A stretch of DNA of 64,000 nt from Streptococcus cristatus (GTDB taxonomy: Bacteria; Bacillota; Bacilli; Lactobacillales; Streptococcaceae). The stretch is taken from positions 37,235 to 101,234 of the forward strand of contig NZ_RJNA01000006.1 in the NCBI RefSeq assembly GCF_003943815.1, read 5' to 3'. A program made the position numbers and the translations under genes. The notes beneath the pieces are model-generated. The model worked only from the letters and a program-made list of their open reading frames with translations, was not told where the DNA came from and did not search any database. Shown piece by piece: positions 53,442 through 61,755 of this stretch (position 1 is its first letter; every line of letters starts with the position of its first letter).

Positions 53442-53613
53442 GTTTGGGACAAAAGTCCTGGCCTCTCAATTGTCTTTGGAATGTCGAGCAAGACGCAGTG
53501 ATTGAGTGGGCTCTACTACGCTGATCTCATCAGCTTTTACAGCCCTACTCAACTGTGCGGAGGTGGGACGACGAAATCGAATTCTAACGAATTACCGATT
53601 TCTGTCCCACTCT
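53442..53613 (-). repeat. Interspersed ~175-bp structured repeat, copy 3 of 3
   Basis: The segment toward the pullulanase gene (from GCGGAGGTGGGACGACG to GTCCCACTCTC) is identical to copies 1 and 2. The central palindrome is imperfect as in copy 1, and the distal hairpin is weakened (GAGTTTGGGAC opposite GTCCTGGCCTC). In minus orientation the element begins 4 bases after the pullulanase stop codon. Confidence 0.88.
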
Positions 53614-53617
53614 CACT

Positions 53618-56600
53618 TTATTGCTTCTTTCTAAAAGCGAGCAAGCCAGCCAAGAAGGCAAGAGAAGCACCTAAAATCGCCAGCAGAGAAGTTTCTGTGC
53701 CCGTTTTCGGCAAGACTTTTTCTGTCGAAGCAGTCTCAGTAGGACTTACTTTGTCCTGCTGTTGCTTTGCGGCAAGTGGTTTTTGACTCTCTGACGATGG
53801 AGATGTAGATGGAACTTGAACAAGCTTATTCGATAAGCTAGGGCTTGGGCTTTGTTCTTTTTGAAGCTCCTTAACGCTACCTTGAGACGGATTTTGCTGG
53901 ATATCTTTACTTGTATCTTGAGGCTTTTCTTCTTGAGCTGGACTCGCCTTTTTAATCCGCAAAATTGTCGCTGTCAGCGGAGCTAGAGTCAAGCCATTGC
54001 TGCTTCTAGTGACACCTGCTGGATTTGAAATAGCTGAAACGCCTGCGCTATTGCCATCAGCCACAACCTCTGCACCTGCTAGATGTTTGTAGGTTTCACC
54101 AAAGTTGAAATTTCGCTCCTTTTTGTCTGCATTGACAAAGACTGCATAAATATCGCCATTCGAAGCAACCACTTGGTAGCCAAGGACAAGGTCTTCTTTC
54201 TCAACGCCATCCTTGCCAGGCTGGGTGATGAGGGTCACATTTTGATCCACTTCTGCTTTGGAACTGCGAGTGAAGGCGTCCGTTGATTTCCGCAGACTAA
54301 TCAAGCCTTTCATATAAGCACGGCTCTTGGCATTTTCAGGGAATTTCTCCGAATCAGTCGCCTTGGTCCAATCAAAATGATTGACCGCGTCGCTTGAATC
54401 ATAAGAATCATGAATGAAATACGGGTATTCAAACGGCGTGCCATCCTCATTGGTCAACAAATGCGCTTTGTTTGGAACCTTGTCTTCTGAGACAGGATAT
54501 TTATAGGCAGGATCACGGAATTGCTTGGTCCGGCCGTACTCTTGACCAGAGTGGATAAATGGTGTCCCTTGCGAAGTCAGAATCATCAGATTTCCCAGAC
54601 GTAGGCGACGATGAATCTCTTGATAATTGGCAGCCACTGCCGGATCTTTCTTGATCGACTGGGCAATGATATCAAAGAGCGTCAGATTATCATGGGCTGC
54701 GATGTATTGGATCACATCCCCTGGGCTATCCGCCTCAAAATTGGTTGGTTGCGCCTTGATATTTTTGAAGACATTATCCACACTGCGTTTGCCACCGGTG
54801 ATAAAGGCTGGTGTTCCTTCATTTGGATAACCTGATTTCAAGGTATTGCGAATATCATCTGAGAAGACCGCTACCGTGTCTGTTGACTTCATCCAAGATT
54901 GGTCAGCAGGCTGGACAGCTTTATTTTCATCACCTGCATAAGTCTTCCAGCCCTCACCCAGCATAATGAGATTTGGATTGAGCTTTTTAGCTTCTTCAAA
55001 GGCTTTTTGAATGGACTCAGCATCGTGGTCTCCCATCATATCAAAGCGGAAGCCATCTACCTTGTACTGCTCTGTCAGGTACTTGATTGAATCCACCAAG
55101 ACCCGTCTGCTCATATAGTGAGTAGTACCCAAGCGGCCGCCACCAAAGCTTGATCTCGGTGTACCATCCGCATCCATAAAGTGGTAGTAATTGGGCTCCA
55201 AATCTTCAAAGATTGAGGTCTTGGCCGTATGATTATAGACCACATCCAGGATAACGCCCATGCCACGCTTGTGAATTTCATTGACAAGGTTTTTAAATTC
55301 CTCAATGCGCTTGGCTGGATCTGTCGGTGCACTGGAGTACATACCTGTCAGCGAGAAGTAGTTTTGCGGGTCATAGCCCCAGTTATAGTTGCTGTTGCTA
55401 GAAGCGTACTTGTCCATGCGCTCAGCATTTTTCAGCTCATTTACAAAATAATAACTCAAAACGGGCAAGAGCTGAACGTGGGTCACTCCTAAGTCTTTCA
55501 AATAATCTAATTTCTCAATGAAAGCTGAGAAGGTTCCAAATTGAGATTTCAAATCCTTTGAGATAGCTGGATCAGAGGTGAAATCACGAACGTGCGCCTC
55601 ATAAATCAAGGCATCTTCTCGCTTCTTAAAGTTCGGAATAGTAGCATAGGTCAGGTCTTTCGGTCCATATTCACTTGGATCTACAAAGGCTGCCTTGGCA
55701 ATCTTGTAGGCATCCCCCTTGTCCGCATCGTCACTGTTCCAAGCAGCTAAAGACTTGGCATAAGGATCCAGCACAAGAACCTTTTTGCCACCGCGAGTAA
55801 TTTCATAATGATAGAAATACCCTCGATAGTCAGAAATCCCCAGACCGCTCTCAGGGGTCAAGCTGCCAGTCCATGTGCCAGATTCACCTTTTTCCATAGC
55901 CAGGCGACCAATGACCTTGTTCTGATCCTCTTTGTCATAGACTACCAATTCAACTTGGTCGGCACTTGGAGACCAGAAGGTTACATCCACTTGTTTGCCC
56001 GCTTGAGAAACACGCGCTCCCAAATCACCATCATACTTATAGATACTATCCTTCAGCTGCCAGTTCATGCTGGTTTTGAATTGATCGTTGCCATATTTGA
56101 TAAGGTAAGGTGACTGAGCTTGATTAAAATCACCGATTAACTTTGCGCTTTTATTCTTAGAGTCCAGAACCACATCTTTAACAGTGACTTCTCCGCCATC
56201 TTTGTTGGTAATTTTTAGGTTTTTCAGAATGTCTTCTTTTTTAGCGTTTTCTAAGGTAGAGAAGGTCGCCTCAATCTCTGTCAAGCTAACATGCTGGGCT
56301 CCTGTCATACGAATATCATTGACAAAGTATGGGTTGGTATAAACCGTTGGATCCGCATCACGCAAGAAAATCTGGCTAGTCTTACCCAAATTTGCAAAAT
56401 TATAATCCTGTTTTTGAATCTTCACATCATCTCCTGACTTGCTTTCATCTAAAAGCAGGAAACCAACCATCTTTGCAGCCTCTTTCAGAGGAACATCTAC
56501 GTAGCGACCGTATTTTCCAGTCTTTTCAAAGTCCACGCCATCAGGCCAATTTTGACCTGGATTTTGCACATCTCCCCAGAGCCAAAGGGATTTCTTATCA

Positions 56601-57436
56601 TACTGACCATCTGTACGATAATAATTGATGCGAAGCATTCCTTCTTTCAAGGGCTCGGAGGTATGAGGATTATAGTCTTTGTCAAACCAAACTTCATTCA
56701 TCTGAGGGCTGAGCAGCTCAACCGTCTTATCACCCGTAATGTTTTGACCTGCTGTATTGTTGATTAAGAGACTAACCTTGCTTCTTTTCTCTGCCATCTT
56801 GACATCAAGGTAATAGCCATAATCATCTTTTTTAGCTGTCGCAAAACTGGTCGCACCAGTCGGCCAGCCTCCCTTTTTACCAGAAGGCGTTTCAACATCA
56901 TCCCAAGTCCATAAACCTAAGCTATCCAGATTCTCGGATGGTAGATTTTTGAAATGGAAACGCATATGGCCATCTGCGATAGCATCCTTGGTCGATGTCT
57001 CTGACTGATCAGTTGACGCTGGCTTTTCTTTCTCGTCAGATGCAGCTGTTTCCTTGACTTCTTTCCCAGCTGCTTCTGGAGTCGCACTAGAGTCTGCCCC
57101 CTCTGTCGGCTGAGCAGCTTGATTTACTACTGCCTCAGGCTGGGCGCTTTTCTCGATATTGCCTTTTTGTTCGCTTTCTTTTTGCGCTGAACTATCCACT
57201 TCCTCGGCTTTTGCTTCATCTGCTGGCTTAGGCAAAGCTTCTGAATTAGCAGCTGATACTGTTTCCGTTGCTGGGCTAGTCGTAGCCTTTGTCTCATCCG
57301 CTTTGACTAACTGGGCACCTCCAAAGAGAAAGCCAGACGCAATCACGACAGATGCTACTCCGACTTTTAAGCGACGAATCCCGAAATAATGACGCTTTTC
57401 ACTGGTCCGAGACTGTAGATGATAGTTTCTTTTCAT
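53618..57436 (-). CDS. Cell-wall-anchored pullulanase
   Basis: The 1272-residue surface enzyme hydrolyses alpha-1,6 links in pullulan, glycogen or starch. Order: YSIRK-like signal peptide (YFGIRRLKVGVASVVIASGF, cleavage near residue 46), an Ala/Glu/Ser-rich stretch to about 155, two CBM41 starch-binding modules (about 158-262 and 268-375; LGLWTWDDVETPSG and SLWLWGDVQNPGQNWP), CBM48 (about 480-580), the GH13 domain with YNWGYDPQNYF, nucleophile Asp in DGFRFDMMGDHD, acid Glu in LGEGW and AAHDNLT, a Pro/Ser-rich wall-spanning part, and LPKTG (1242-1246) with a hydrophobic helix and basic tail for sortase. The family in pathogenic streptococci is SpuA/PulA. Confidence 0.96.
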   Translation of the reverse strand: MKRNYHLQSRTSEKRHYFGIRRLKVGVASVVIASGFLFGGAQLVKADETKATTSPATETVSAANSEALPKPADEAKAEEVDSSAQKESEQKGNIEKSAQPEAVVNQAAQPTEGADSSATPEAAGKEVKETAASDEKEKPASTDQSETSTKDAIADGHMRFHFKNLPSENLDSLGLWTWDDVETPSGKKGGWPTGATSFATAKKDDYGYYLDVKMAEKRSKVSLLINNTAGQNITGDKTVELLSPQMNEVWFDKDYNPHTSEPLKEGMLRINYYRTDGQYDKKSLWLWGDVQNPGQNWPDGVDFEKTGKYGRYVDVPLKEAAKMVGFLLLDESKSGDDVKIQKQDYNFANLGKTSQIFLRDADPTVYTNPYFVNDIRMTGAQHVSLTEIEATFSTLENAKKEDILKNLKITNKDGGEVTVKDVVLDSKNKSAKLIGDFNQAQSPYLIKYGNDQFKTSMNWQLKDSIYKYDGDLGARVSQAGKQVDVTFWSPSADQVELVVYDKEDQNKVIGRLAMEKGESGTWTGSLTPESGLGISDYRGYFYHYEITRGGKKVLVLDPYAKSLAAWNSDDADKGDAYKIAKAAFVDPSEYGPKDLTYATIPNFKKREDALIYEAHVRDFTSDPAISKDLKSQFGTFSAFIEKLDYLKDLGVTHVQLLPVLSYYFVNELKNAERMDKYASSNSNYNWGYDPQNYFSLTGMYSSAPTDPAKRIEEFKNLVNEIHKRGMGVILDVVYNHTAKTSIFEDLEPNYYHFMDADGTPRSSFGGGRLGTTHYMSRRVLVDSIKYLTEQYKVDGFRFDMMGDHDAESIQKAFEEAKKLNPNLIMLGEGWKTYAGDENKAVQPADQSWMKSTDTVAVFSDDIRNTLKSGYPNEGTPAFITGGKRSVDNVFKNIKAQPTNFEADSPGDVIQYIAAHDNLTLFDIIAQSIKKDPAVAANYQEIHRRLRLGNLMILTSQGTPFIHSGQEYGRTKQFRDPAYKYPVSEDKVPNKAHLLTNEDGTPFEYPYFIHDSYDSSDAVNHFDWTKATDSEKFPENAKSRAYMKGLISLRKSTDAFTRSSKAEVDQNVTLITQPGKDGVEKEDLVLGYQVVASNGDIYAVFVNADKKERNFNFGETYKHLAGAEVVADGNSAGVSAISNPAGVTRSSNGLTLAPLTATILRIKKASPAQEEKPQDTSKDIQQNPSQGSVKELQKEQSPSPSLSNKLVQVPSTSPSSESQKPLAAKQQQDKVSPTETASTEKVLPKTGTETSLLAILGASLAFLAGLLAFRKKQ

Positions 57437-57478
57437 AAATAAAAAAACTCCTTTATTTTTTCCTATAGAAAATACGCA

Positions 57479-57527
57479 TGCAAACGTTTTCTGTATTTAT
57501 TATACAGATTCTCTATCGAAATGTAAA
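57479..57527 (-). promoter_or_regulatory. Pullulanase promoter with cre site
   Basis: Minus-strand TTTACA (57522-57527) and TATAAT (57499-57504) are 17 bp apart. Directly downstream, at about +1 to +15, lies TGCAAACGTTTTCT (plus strand 57479-57492), which differs from the cre consensus only at the last position. A cre in this position is expected to give CcpA repression in glucose. Confidence 0.8.
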
Positions 57528-57830
57528 GGTTTTCATAGATCATTTTTTTATTTCAAAGCTTTATGTATGATTTCAGATTCCTTTCATACGAAATCCACCA
57601 CCTCTCTCTTTGTTGTTTAAGATGATGAAACTAAAAATTTCTTTAGGCTCATCAAAAAAGCATTTCTTCCGTAAATCTTTTCTTTAAAGGGCTTTTTTAA
57701 TACAGTCCAATCCCTGATTACTTTTTGATCTCATAATCACTACCGCTTCCCTTAGGTATCGCCTGCATTCAATAGCACTGTTCGTTTTTTTAGAAAGATA
57801 AAGTTTTCCCAAATTCTAAAGGAAATCAAA
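57528..57830. other. Intergenic region upstream of the pullulanase gene
   Basis: About 300 AT-rich bases without a reading frame I can support, RNA gene or repeat. It separates the pullulanase promoter from the end of a small membrane protein gene on the same strand. Confidence 0.45.
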
Positions 57831-58037
57831 CTAATCTACATAGAAAAATCTTCTATAAATTCGCGCAATCGTTAAAATTATGATTAAAAGTATAGCTATT
57901 ATAGACAATACTATTTTCCCAAAACTGACTTCCGAACGGATTATAAAAATGTGAAAGAGAGGTGCCAATCCTACACCTATAGCAATTAGATAACTAGCAA
58001 AGTTTATGGCACCAAGCCCTGCAAAAAAATGTTTCAT
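57831..58037 (-). CDS. Small hydrophobic protein, unknown
   Basis: The 68-residue product has two membrane helices (IAIGVGLAPLFHIFIIRSEV region and IVLSIIAILLIIILTIARIY). The upstream AGGT is a modest ribosome site. I do not recognise it. It is followed by no terminator that I can see and follows another small membrane protein gene by 47 bp. Confidence 0.5.
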   Translation of the reverse strand: MKHFFAGLGAINFASYLIAIGVGLAPLFHIFIIRSEVSFGKIVLSIIAILLIIILTIARIYRRFFYVD

Positions 58038-58084
58038 TTTAAATACCTAACTTTCATTTTATAGTGACTCTCTCTAAATCAGTT

Positions 58085-58300
58085 TCATTGCTTACTTCTC
58101 ACCTTTTCAAAGAAATTTGATAGTAAATATACTCCACTGAAGGCAATTACTATGTCAATTGGTAAGAAATAGTAATCCCATATAAAATGAGACAAAATCA
58201 ATGATAGAAATAAAATACAATCAATATAACTATTCTTAAAATGTTCTGCGATTTTATGATATAGAAATGCAATAATAACTGAAATCAAAACAATCGTCAT
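58085..58300 (-). CDS. Small hydrophobic protein, unknown
   Basis: The 71-residue product has two or three hydrophobic stretches (MTIVLISVIIAFLYHKIAEH; IDCILFLSLILSHFIWDYYF) and a basic C-terminus. The ATG is behind a strong AGGAGGATAAGC. It has no recognised family. It belongs to a run of small membrane protein genes at 57831-58491. Confidence 0.6.
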   Translation of the reverse strand: MTIVLISVIIAFLYHKIAEHFKNSYIDCILFLSLILSHFIWDYYFLPIDIVIAFSGVYLLSNFFEKVRSKQ

Positions 58301-58350
58301 GCTTATCCTCCTGTAATCTGCAAATAATCCTTGTATTCACCTGCTCTAAG

Positions 58351-58491
58351 CTATTCCTCTTCTTGGAATTTTTCAAGTACCTTAAAGCTCTTAATAATAC
58401 AATCTATTAGATACTCCATTGGGGCGATCTCATATTCAAACATAATAAATGCAACACTGACCGTTATTAGCATTATCTTTAAGATAGTCAT
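58351..58491 (-). CDS. Possible 46-residue small protein
   Basis: ATG at 58491 opens a 46-codon frame to TAG at 58351-58353. The product has one hydrophobic segment (ILKIMLITVSVAFIMFEYEI) followed by an amphipathic, charged tail ending in EKFQEEE. It starts 34 bp after the GNAT stop. The frame stays open for another 13 codons upstream without an ATG, and the ribosome site is poor, so it could be a remnant. It fits with the two other small membrane protein genes next to it. Confidence 0.4.
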   Translation of the reverse strand: MTILKIMLITVSVAFIMFEYEIAPMEYLIDCIIKSFKVLEKFQEEE

Positions 58492-58525
58492 TAAGCACCG
58501 CTCTATTGCAATTCCAACTTCTAAT

Positions 58526-59062
58526 TCAATCTATTCTTTTTTCAAACCGAAACATTCCGTCTGGAAATTGCTCATCAAATTCCTTAACATCCGCTTCTGG
58601 CTCATTTGGGTCAGGATGAAATTTATTAAAAAATTCAACAATATGAAACCCACATCTATTTACATAAAAATGTATATTACGCTGCTCAAAGTATGGTGTC
58701 ATAGTCTCCCAAATTTTGACTTCTGGATGTAACTTTTCAATTTGACACCAAGCAGCATATCCAACTCCCTTACCGTGAGCATCTGGGGAAACGAATAGCA
58801 GGTCTAAACTTCCTTTTTCTCCATCAACTTTAATTACAGCACCGCCAACTTTTTTCTCTTCAAGAATAATACGATAAGCCTTTCCGTGGTCAATGGACTG
58901 TTCGATGGTCTCTCGTGAAATGATTTGACCATCTTCTTCAAAGTGGTTATCTCTACACCCAAACTCCTCCAAAGCCCCGTAGTTAAAAGCTTCCTGATTA
59001 TCCAAAATAAACAGCTCTCGGTCATCTTCTTCCATCAAACATAACTGTATATCTTTTTCCAT
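58526..59062 (-). CDS. GNAT-family acetyltransferase
   Basis: The ~178-residue protein has the GNAT acetyl-CoA site in LDLLFVSPDAHGKGVGYAAW (motif A, Q/RxxGxG/A as HGKGVG) and the late FYVNRCGFHIVEFFNK segment typical of the fold. The target amine is unknown. The ATG at 59062 gives a normal GNAT length; a longer start (59113) adds a basic stretch that does not look like part of the domain. The gene is alone beside an IS relic. Confidence 0.85.
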   Translation of the reverse strand: MEKDIQLCLMEEDDRELFILDNQEAFNYGALEEFGCRDNHFEEDGQIISRETIEQSIDHGKAYRIILEEKKVGGAVIKVDGEKGSLDLLFVSPDAHGKGVGYAAWCQIEKLHPEVKIWETMTPYFEQRNIHFYVNRCGFHIVEFFNKFHPDPNEPEADVKEFDEQFPDGMFRFEKRID

Positions 59063-59262
59063 TTCAACACATCTACAATCTCTAATTTGTCTACACCGCT
59101 TTAATCTTCTCATTTATCAATTCAATAAAAGCGATCACAGTCGCTCCTATCATCGGAAGACCATCAGGACTAAATATATATTCTACCTATTATACCATTC
59201 TTATTACTTTATTTTATTATTTCTTACAAGCTTTTAGATAATTGTAGATACATTCTATAATT

Positions 59263-59703
59263 TTGTGTAAACGCTCAAGTAGAGTTACGAAGTGTTATCA
59301 AATAAGCTTTCAAGGGTGTCAGAACATTTCCAAGTATCATCGCGACGTCCATAAGCGGGGATCAAAGCTGGACTAAAGTTCCCATTACGATCTCTTGGAA
59401 TGCTTAACTGAACAGTCCCATATTTGGTTTCAAATTTCCGTGAATAGGTTCCGTTACGACTATTTCCAGTATGATAGCCTACTTTATCGTAAGGCTCATC
59501 CCCTAAAAAGGCTGATAACTCCGCTTGAAGCAGATCATTCATGGCTGTTTCAAGAGAAGAACGGCAACATTCATCAATATCTTGCTGTTGGGCTAGGAAG
59601 TTAAGTAGTTCTGTGGTAAACTGAGTCATAGAAATAAATCTCTTTCTAGTAATGTTTCGCAACTCTACTATAACGGATTTATTCCTTTTTTGTGTTTACA
59701 CAA
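59263..59703 (-). mobile_element. Internally deleted IS256-family element with both termini
   Basis: TTGTGTAAAC (59263-59272) and its reverse complement GTTTACACAA (59694-59703) mark the ends, and the subterminal TAGAGTT-N-CGAA motif is shared too, giving a 441-bp element. Between them only the first ~110 codons of an IS256-type transposase remain. No target duplication could be recognised. With both ends intact it might still be mobilised by a full-length relative. Confidence 0.78.
59285..59662 (-). pseudogene. IS256-family transposase, N-terminal fragment
   Basis: The fragment carries the start of an IS256-type transposase (MTQFTTELLNFLAQQQDIDE from the ATG at about 59629, then MNDLLQAELSAFLGDEPYDK and FETKYGTVQLSIPRDRNGNF) and ends in a new tail after YGRRDDTWK. 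The DDE catalytic region (normally another ~280 residues) is missing, so it is inactive. Several substitutions (ECCRSS, VGYHTG) also suggest decay. Confidence 0.88.
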
Positions 59704-59986
59704 CTTATTTTACACTACCACTATACAAAAACAGACAGGAATTTTTTCAACATTATCAAGTTTACCAGCAATTTAAATTTTCCCGTATAGCCCTATTCAA
59801 ATAGGTATTAAATCCAAAGATTCCCCTCAAAAACTCTCTTCTAAAGAATTGCTCTTTAGGCGATTTTCTATTATCTCTTTCTTTTCTTGCTTAGACTGAC
59901 TAGACGATTCCTCACCTCTAAAAAACCTAGTAAAAATCGTAAGAAACGAAAGCGATTTATCCTATAAACAGAGATGAAAAGAGCGT
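59704..59986. other. Intergenic region between IS256 relic and tandem repeats
   Basis: About 280 AT-rich bases. Only a small hairpin CTAAAGA/TCTTTAG (about 59842-59860) stands out. From 59943 a plus-strand frame is open into the repeat array but has no ATG or ribosome site. Confidence 0.45.
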
Positions 59987-60233
59987 CCTAGGTCTATATT
60001 GCCATGAATCTATAGGAAAAGTAAACAGCCAAGACCTAGATTCCTATGAATTTATAGGAAAAGTGAACAGCCGAGACCTAGATTGTCATGAATCTATAGG
60101 AAAAGTGACCAACCGAGACCTAGATTACCACGAATCTATAGGAAAAGTAACCGGCCGAGGCCTAGATTGTCATGATTCTATAGGAAAAAGGACCAGCCGA
60201 GACCTAGGTTGCTATAATGGAAAATTTTTAAGC
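59987..60233 (+). repeat. 42-bp tandem repeat array, about 5.5 units
   Basis: Units start at 59987 (48 bp), 60035, 60077, 60119, 60161 (42 bp each) and 60203 (partial). Each begins CCTAGATT or CCTAGGT and contains AATCTATAGGAAAAGT. Within each, CCTA-GATT can pair with AATC-TA-TAGG to give a small hairpin. Divergence is a few bases per unit. One plus-strand frame is open through all units (14-residue repeat around RDLDCHESIGKV), including the 48-bp unit; the other five frames have stops in every unit. No start codon with a ribosome site is seen. Confidence 0.9.
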
Positions 60234-60261
60234 ATTATCAGCGACTACAACTATCAAAAAC

Positions 60262-60292
60262 CAAAAAAGCTGAGACAATCGTCTCAGTCTTT
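60262..60292 (-). terminator. Terminator of the efp-asp23-nusB operon
   Basis: CTGAGAC and GTCTCAG form a 7-bp stem with a GATT loop, followed by CTTTTTT on the minus strand. It overlaps the nusB stop codon. Confidence 0.8.
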
Positions 60293-60721
60293 TTCTTCTG
60301 TTATAAATTGGCTTAAAATACCATTGATAAACTTACTTGATTTTTCATCAGAGAATTGCTTGGAAAGTTCAATGGCTTCATTGACCGCTACTCGCTCAGG
60401 AGTATCAAACTCTGTGATTTCAAAGATGCCTAATCGCAGGATATTCTTTTCCACCAAGGTCAGACGCTCAACTGTCCAACCTGCTTTCAAGTGCTGGGCG
60501 ATTTTCTTATCTAACTCTTCCTTGGACTGGGATACTCCTGTGACCAAGTTGAGTAGAAAAGCTGGGATATTGACCTCAGCATCTGTCAGCTCTTCGCCCT
60601 TATCATAGGTATAGGCAAAGCGACAAGACTCAATGGCATCCCCTTCATACTCTAGGCTCATCAAAGCCTGAAACGCCCGCTGGCGTAGCTCTCTTCTAGA
60701 TTCTAACAAAACATCAGTCAT
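60284..60721 (-). CDS. nusB: Transcription antitermination factor NusB
   Basis: The 145-residue all-helical protein binds boxA RNA with NusE in rRNA antitermination. The family motifs are RRELRQRAFQALMSLEY at the start, VERLTLVEKNILRLGIFEIT and the C-terminal AVNEAIELSKQFSDEKSSKF, INGIL. The ATG at 60721 overlaps the end of the asp23-like gene, supporting coupling. It is last in the efp-asp23-nusB order found in many streptococci. Confidence 0.95.
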   Translation of the reverse strand: MTDVLLESRRELRQRAFQALMSLEYEGDAIESCRFAYTYDKGEELTDAEVNIPAFLLNLVTGVSQSKEELDKKIAQHLKAGWTVERLTLVEKNILRLGIFEITEFDTPERVAVNEAIELSKQFSDEKSSKFINGILSQFITEEKD

Positions 60722-61103
60722 TGAGGAAATCCTCATCAAACAGATCTTTCAAATCTGGTTTTGGTGATTTTTCTGGAACAATACCTGCCACATGGATATT
60801 GACAGCAGACAGCTCTACTTCAGCCATATCGTTCACAGCACTTTTGACCGCCTTTTGGATCGCAACTGCAACTGTTGGCACACTAATACCGTACTCCAGA
60901 TAGAGGTAGATATCAACTGATATGTCGCCACTTTCATCCGTATGCAGCGCAACACCGCGTCCAAGCGTACGCATAGAAAGGCTATCTGACATGCTTTTAT
61001 TTGCAAAAGAATGAACGCCCTCTACCTTAGCCGTAGCAATGGCAATAATTTTTTCCAAGACTCGTGGCGCAATAACGATTTCGCCTAATTGTTCGTTTGC
61101 CAT
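60714..61103 (-). CDS. Asp23/Gls24-family protein (YqhY type)
   Basis: The 129-residue protein is an Asp23/DUF322 domain: GEIVIAPRVLEKIIAIATAK, VEGVHSF, and the VDIYLYLEYGISVPTVAVAI motif. It has an acidic C-terminus (DLFDEDFLND). The location between efp and nusB is that of yqhY in Bacillus, where it is linked to acetyl-CoA carboxylase control. It is probably cytoplasmic; its exact role is unknown. Confidence 0.92.
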   Translation of the reverse strand: MANEQLGEIVIAPRVLEKIIAIATAKVEGVHSFANKSMSDSLSMRTLGRGVALHTDESGDISVDIYLYLEYGISVPTVAVAIQKAVKSAVNDMAEVELSAVNIHVAGIVPEKSPKPDLKDLFDEDFLND

Positions 61104-61133
61104 AAGAATTCCTTTCTATATGAAAGATTGAAA

Positions 61134-61694
61134 TTACGCACGAGAAACGTAAGTTCCTTCTGCTGTATTGATGACCAATTTTTGTCCAACTTCGATGAAG
61201 TCTGGTACGTTGACAACAAGACCTGTTTCAAGAGTTGCTGGTTTACCAGAACCTGTTACAGTAGCACCTTTGATAGATGGTTGTGTTTCTGTTACCACCA
61301 ATTCAACAGTTGTAGGTACTGTTACACCGATCACTTCTGATCCGTAGAATTGGATTTTCACGTCTGAGTTTTCAAGGATGTATTTCAATTCTTCCTCTAC
61401 ATTAACGACTGGAATTTCGTATTGATCGTAAGTCTCAGTATTCATGAAATACGCAGTACCATCCATTTGGTACAAGTATTGTGCTGGTACTGTTTCGATG
61501 ATAGCTTGCTCAAATTTTTCTTCTGGACGGTAGCTAGTCTCAAATGTAGAACCAGTACGAACATCACGCAATTTCATACGCATAATAGTATTTCCCTTAC
61601 CTGGTTTGTGGTGACTTGCTTCCAAGACACGGATCAATTTACCATCAGCAGTTTCAAAAGTCATTCCAGCTTTCAGCTTGCTTGCTTCAATCAT
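61134..61694 (-). CDS. efp: Elongation factor P
   Basis: The 186-residue three-domain protein relieves ribosome stalling at polyproline stretches. The tip loop of domain I is [15 protein letters not shown], with Lys 33 at the position that is modified in other bacteria. Length and C-terminal sequence ([20 protein letters not shown]) fit the family. It heads the efp-asp23-nusB unit and follows pepP by 61 bp. Confidence 0.97.
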   Translation of the reverse strand: MIEASKLKAGMTFETADGKLIRVLEASHHKPGKGNTIMRMKLRDVRTGSTFETSYRPEEKFEQAIIETVPAQYLYQMDGTAYFMNTETYDQYEIPVVNVEEELKYILENSDVKIQFYGSEVIGVTVPTTVELVVTETQPSIKGATVTGSGKPATLETGLVVNVPDFIEVGQKLVINTAEGTYVSRA

Positions 61695-61755
61695 TTGTTT
61701 TTTACCTCTTTAATAAATAATTTACTCTTTATTCTACCATAAAGCTTGATAATTC

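Noticed and set aside
58331-58732. 133-codon plus-strand frame
   Set aside because: It is antisense to the GNAT gene and the 46-codon frame, and lacks a ribosome site.
59987-60233. CRISPR array
   Set aside because: The units are contiguous tandem repeats with no unique spacers between conserved repeats and no cas genes nearby.
60063-60608. 181-codon plus-strand frame through the tandem repeats
   Set aside because: Its second half is antisense to nusB and it starts at a GTG with no ribosome site. The repeat part alone is reported as a repeat.
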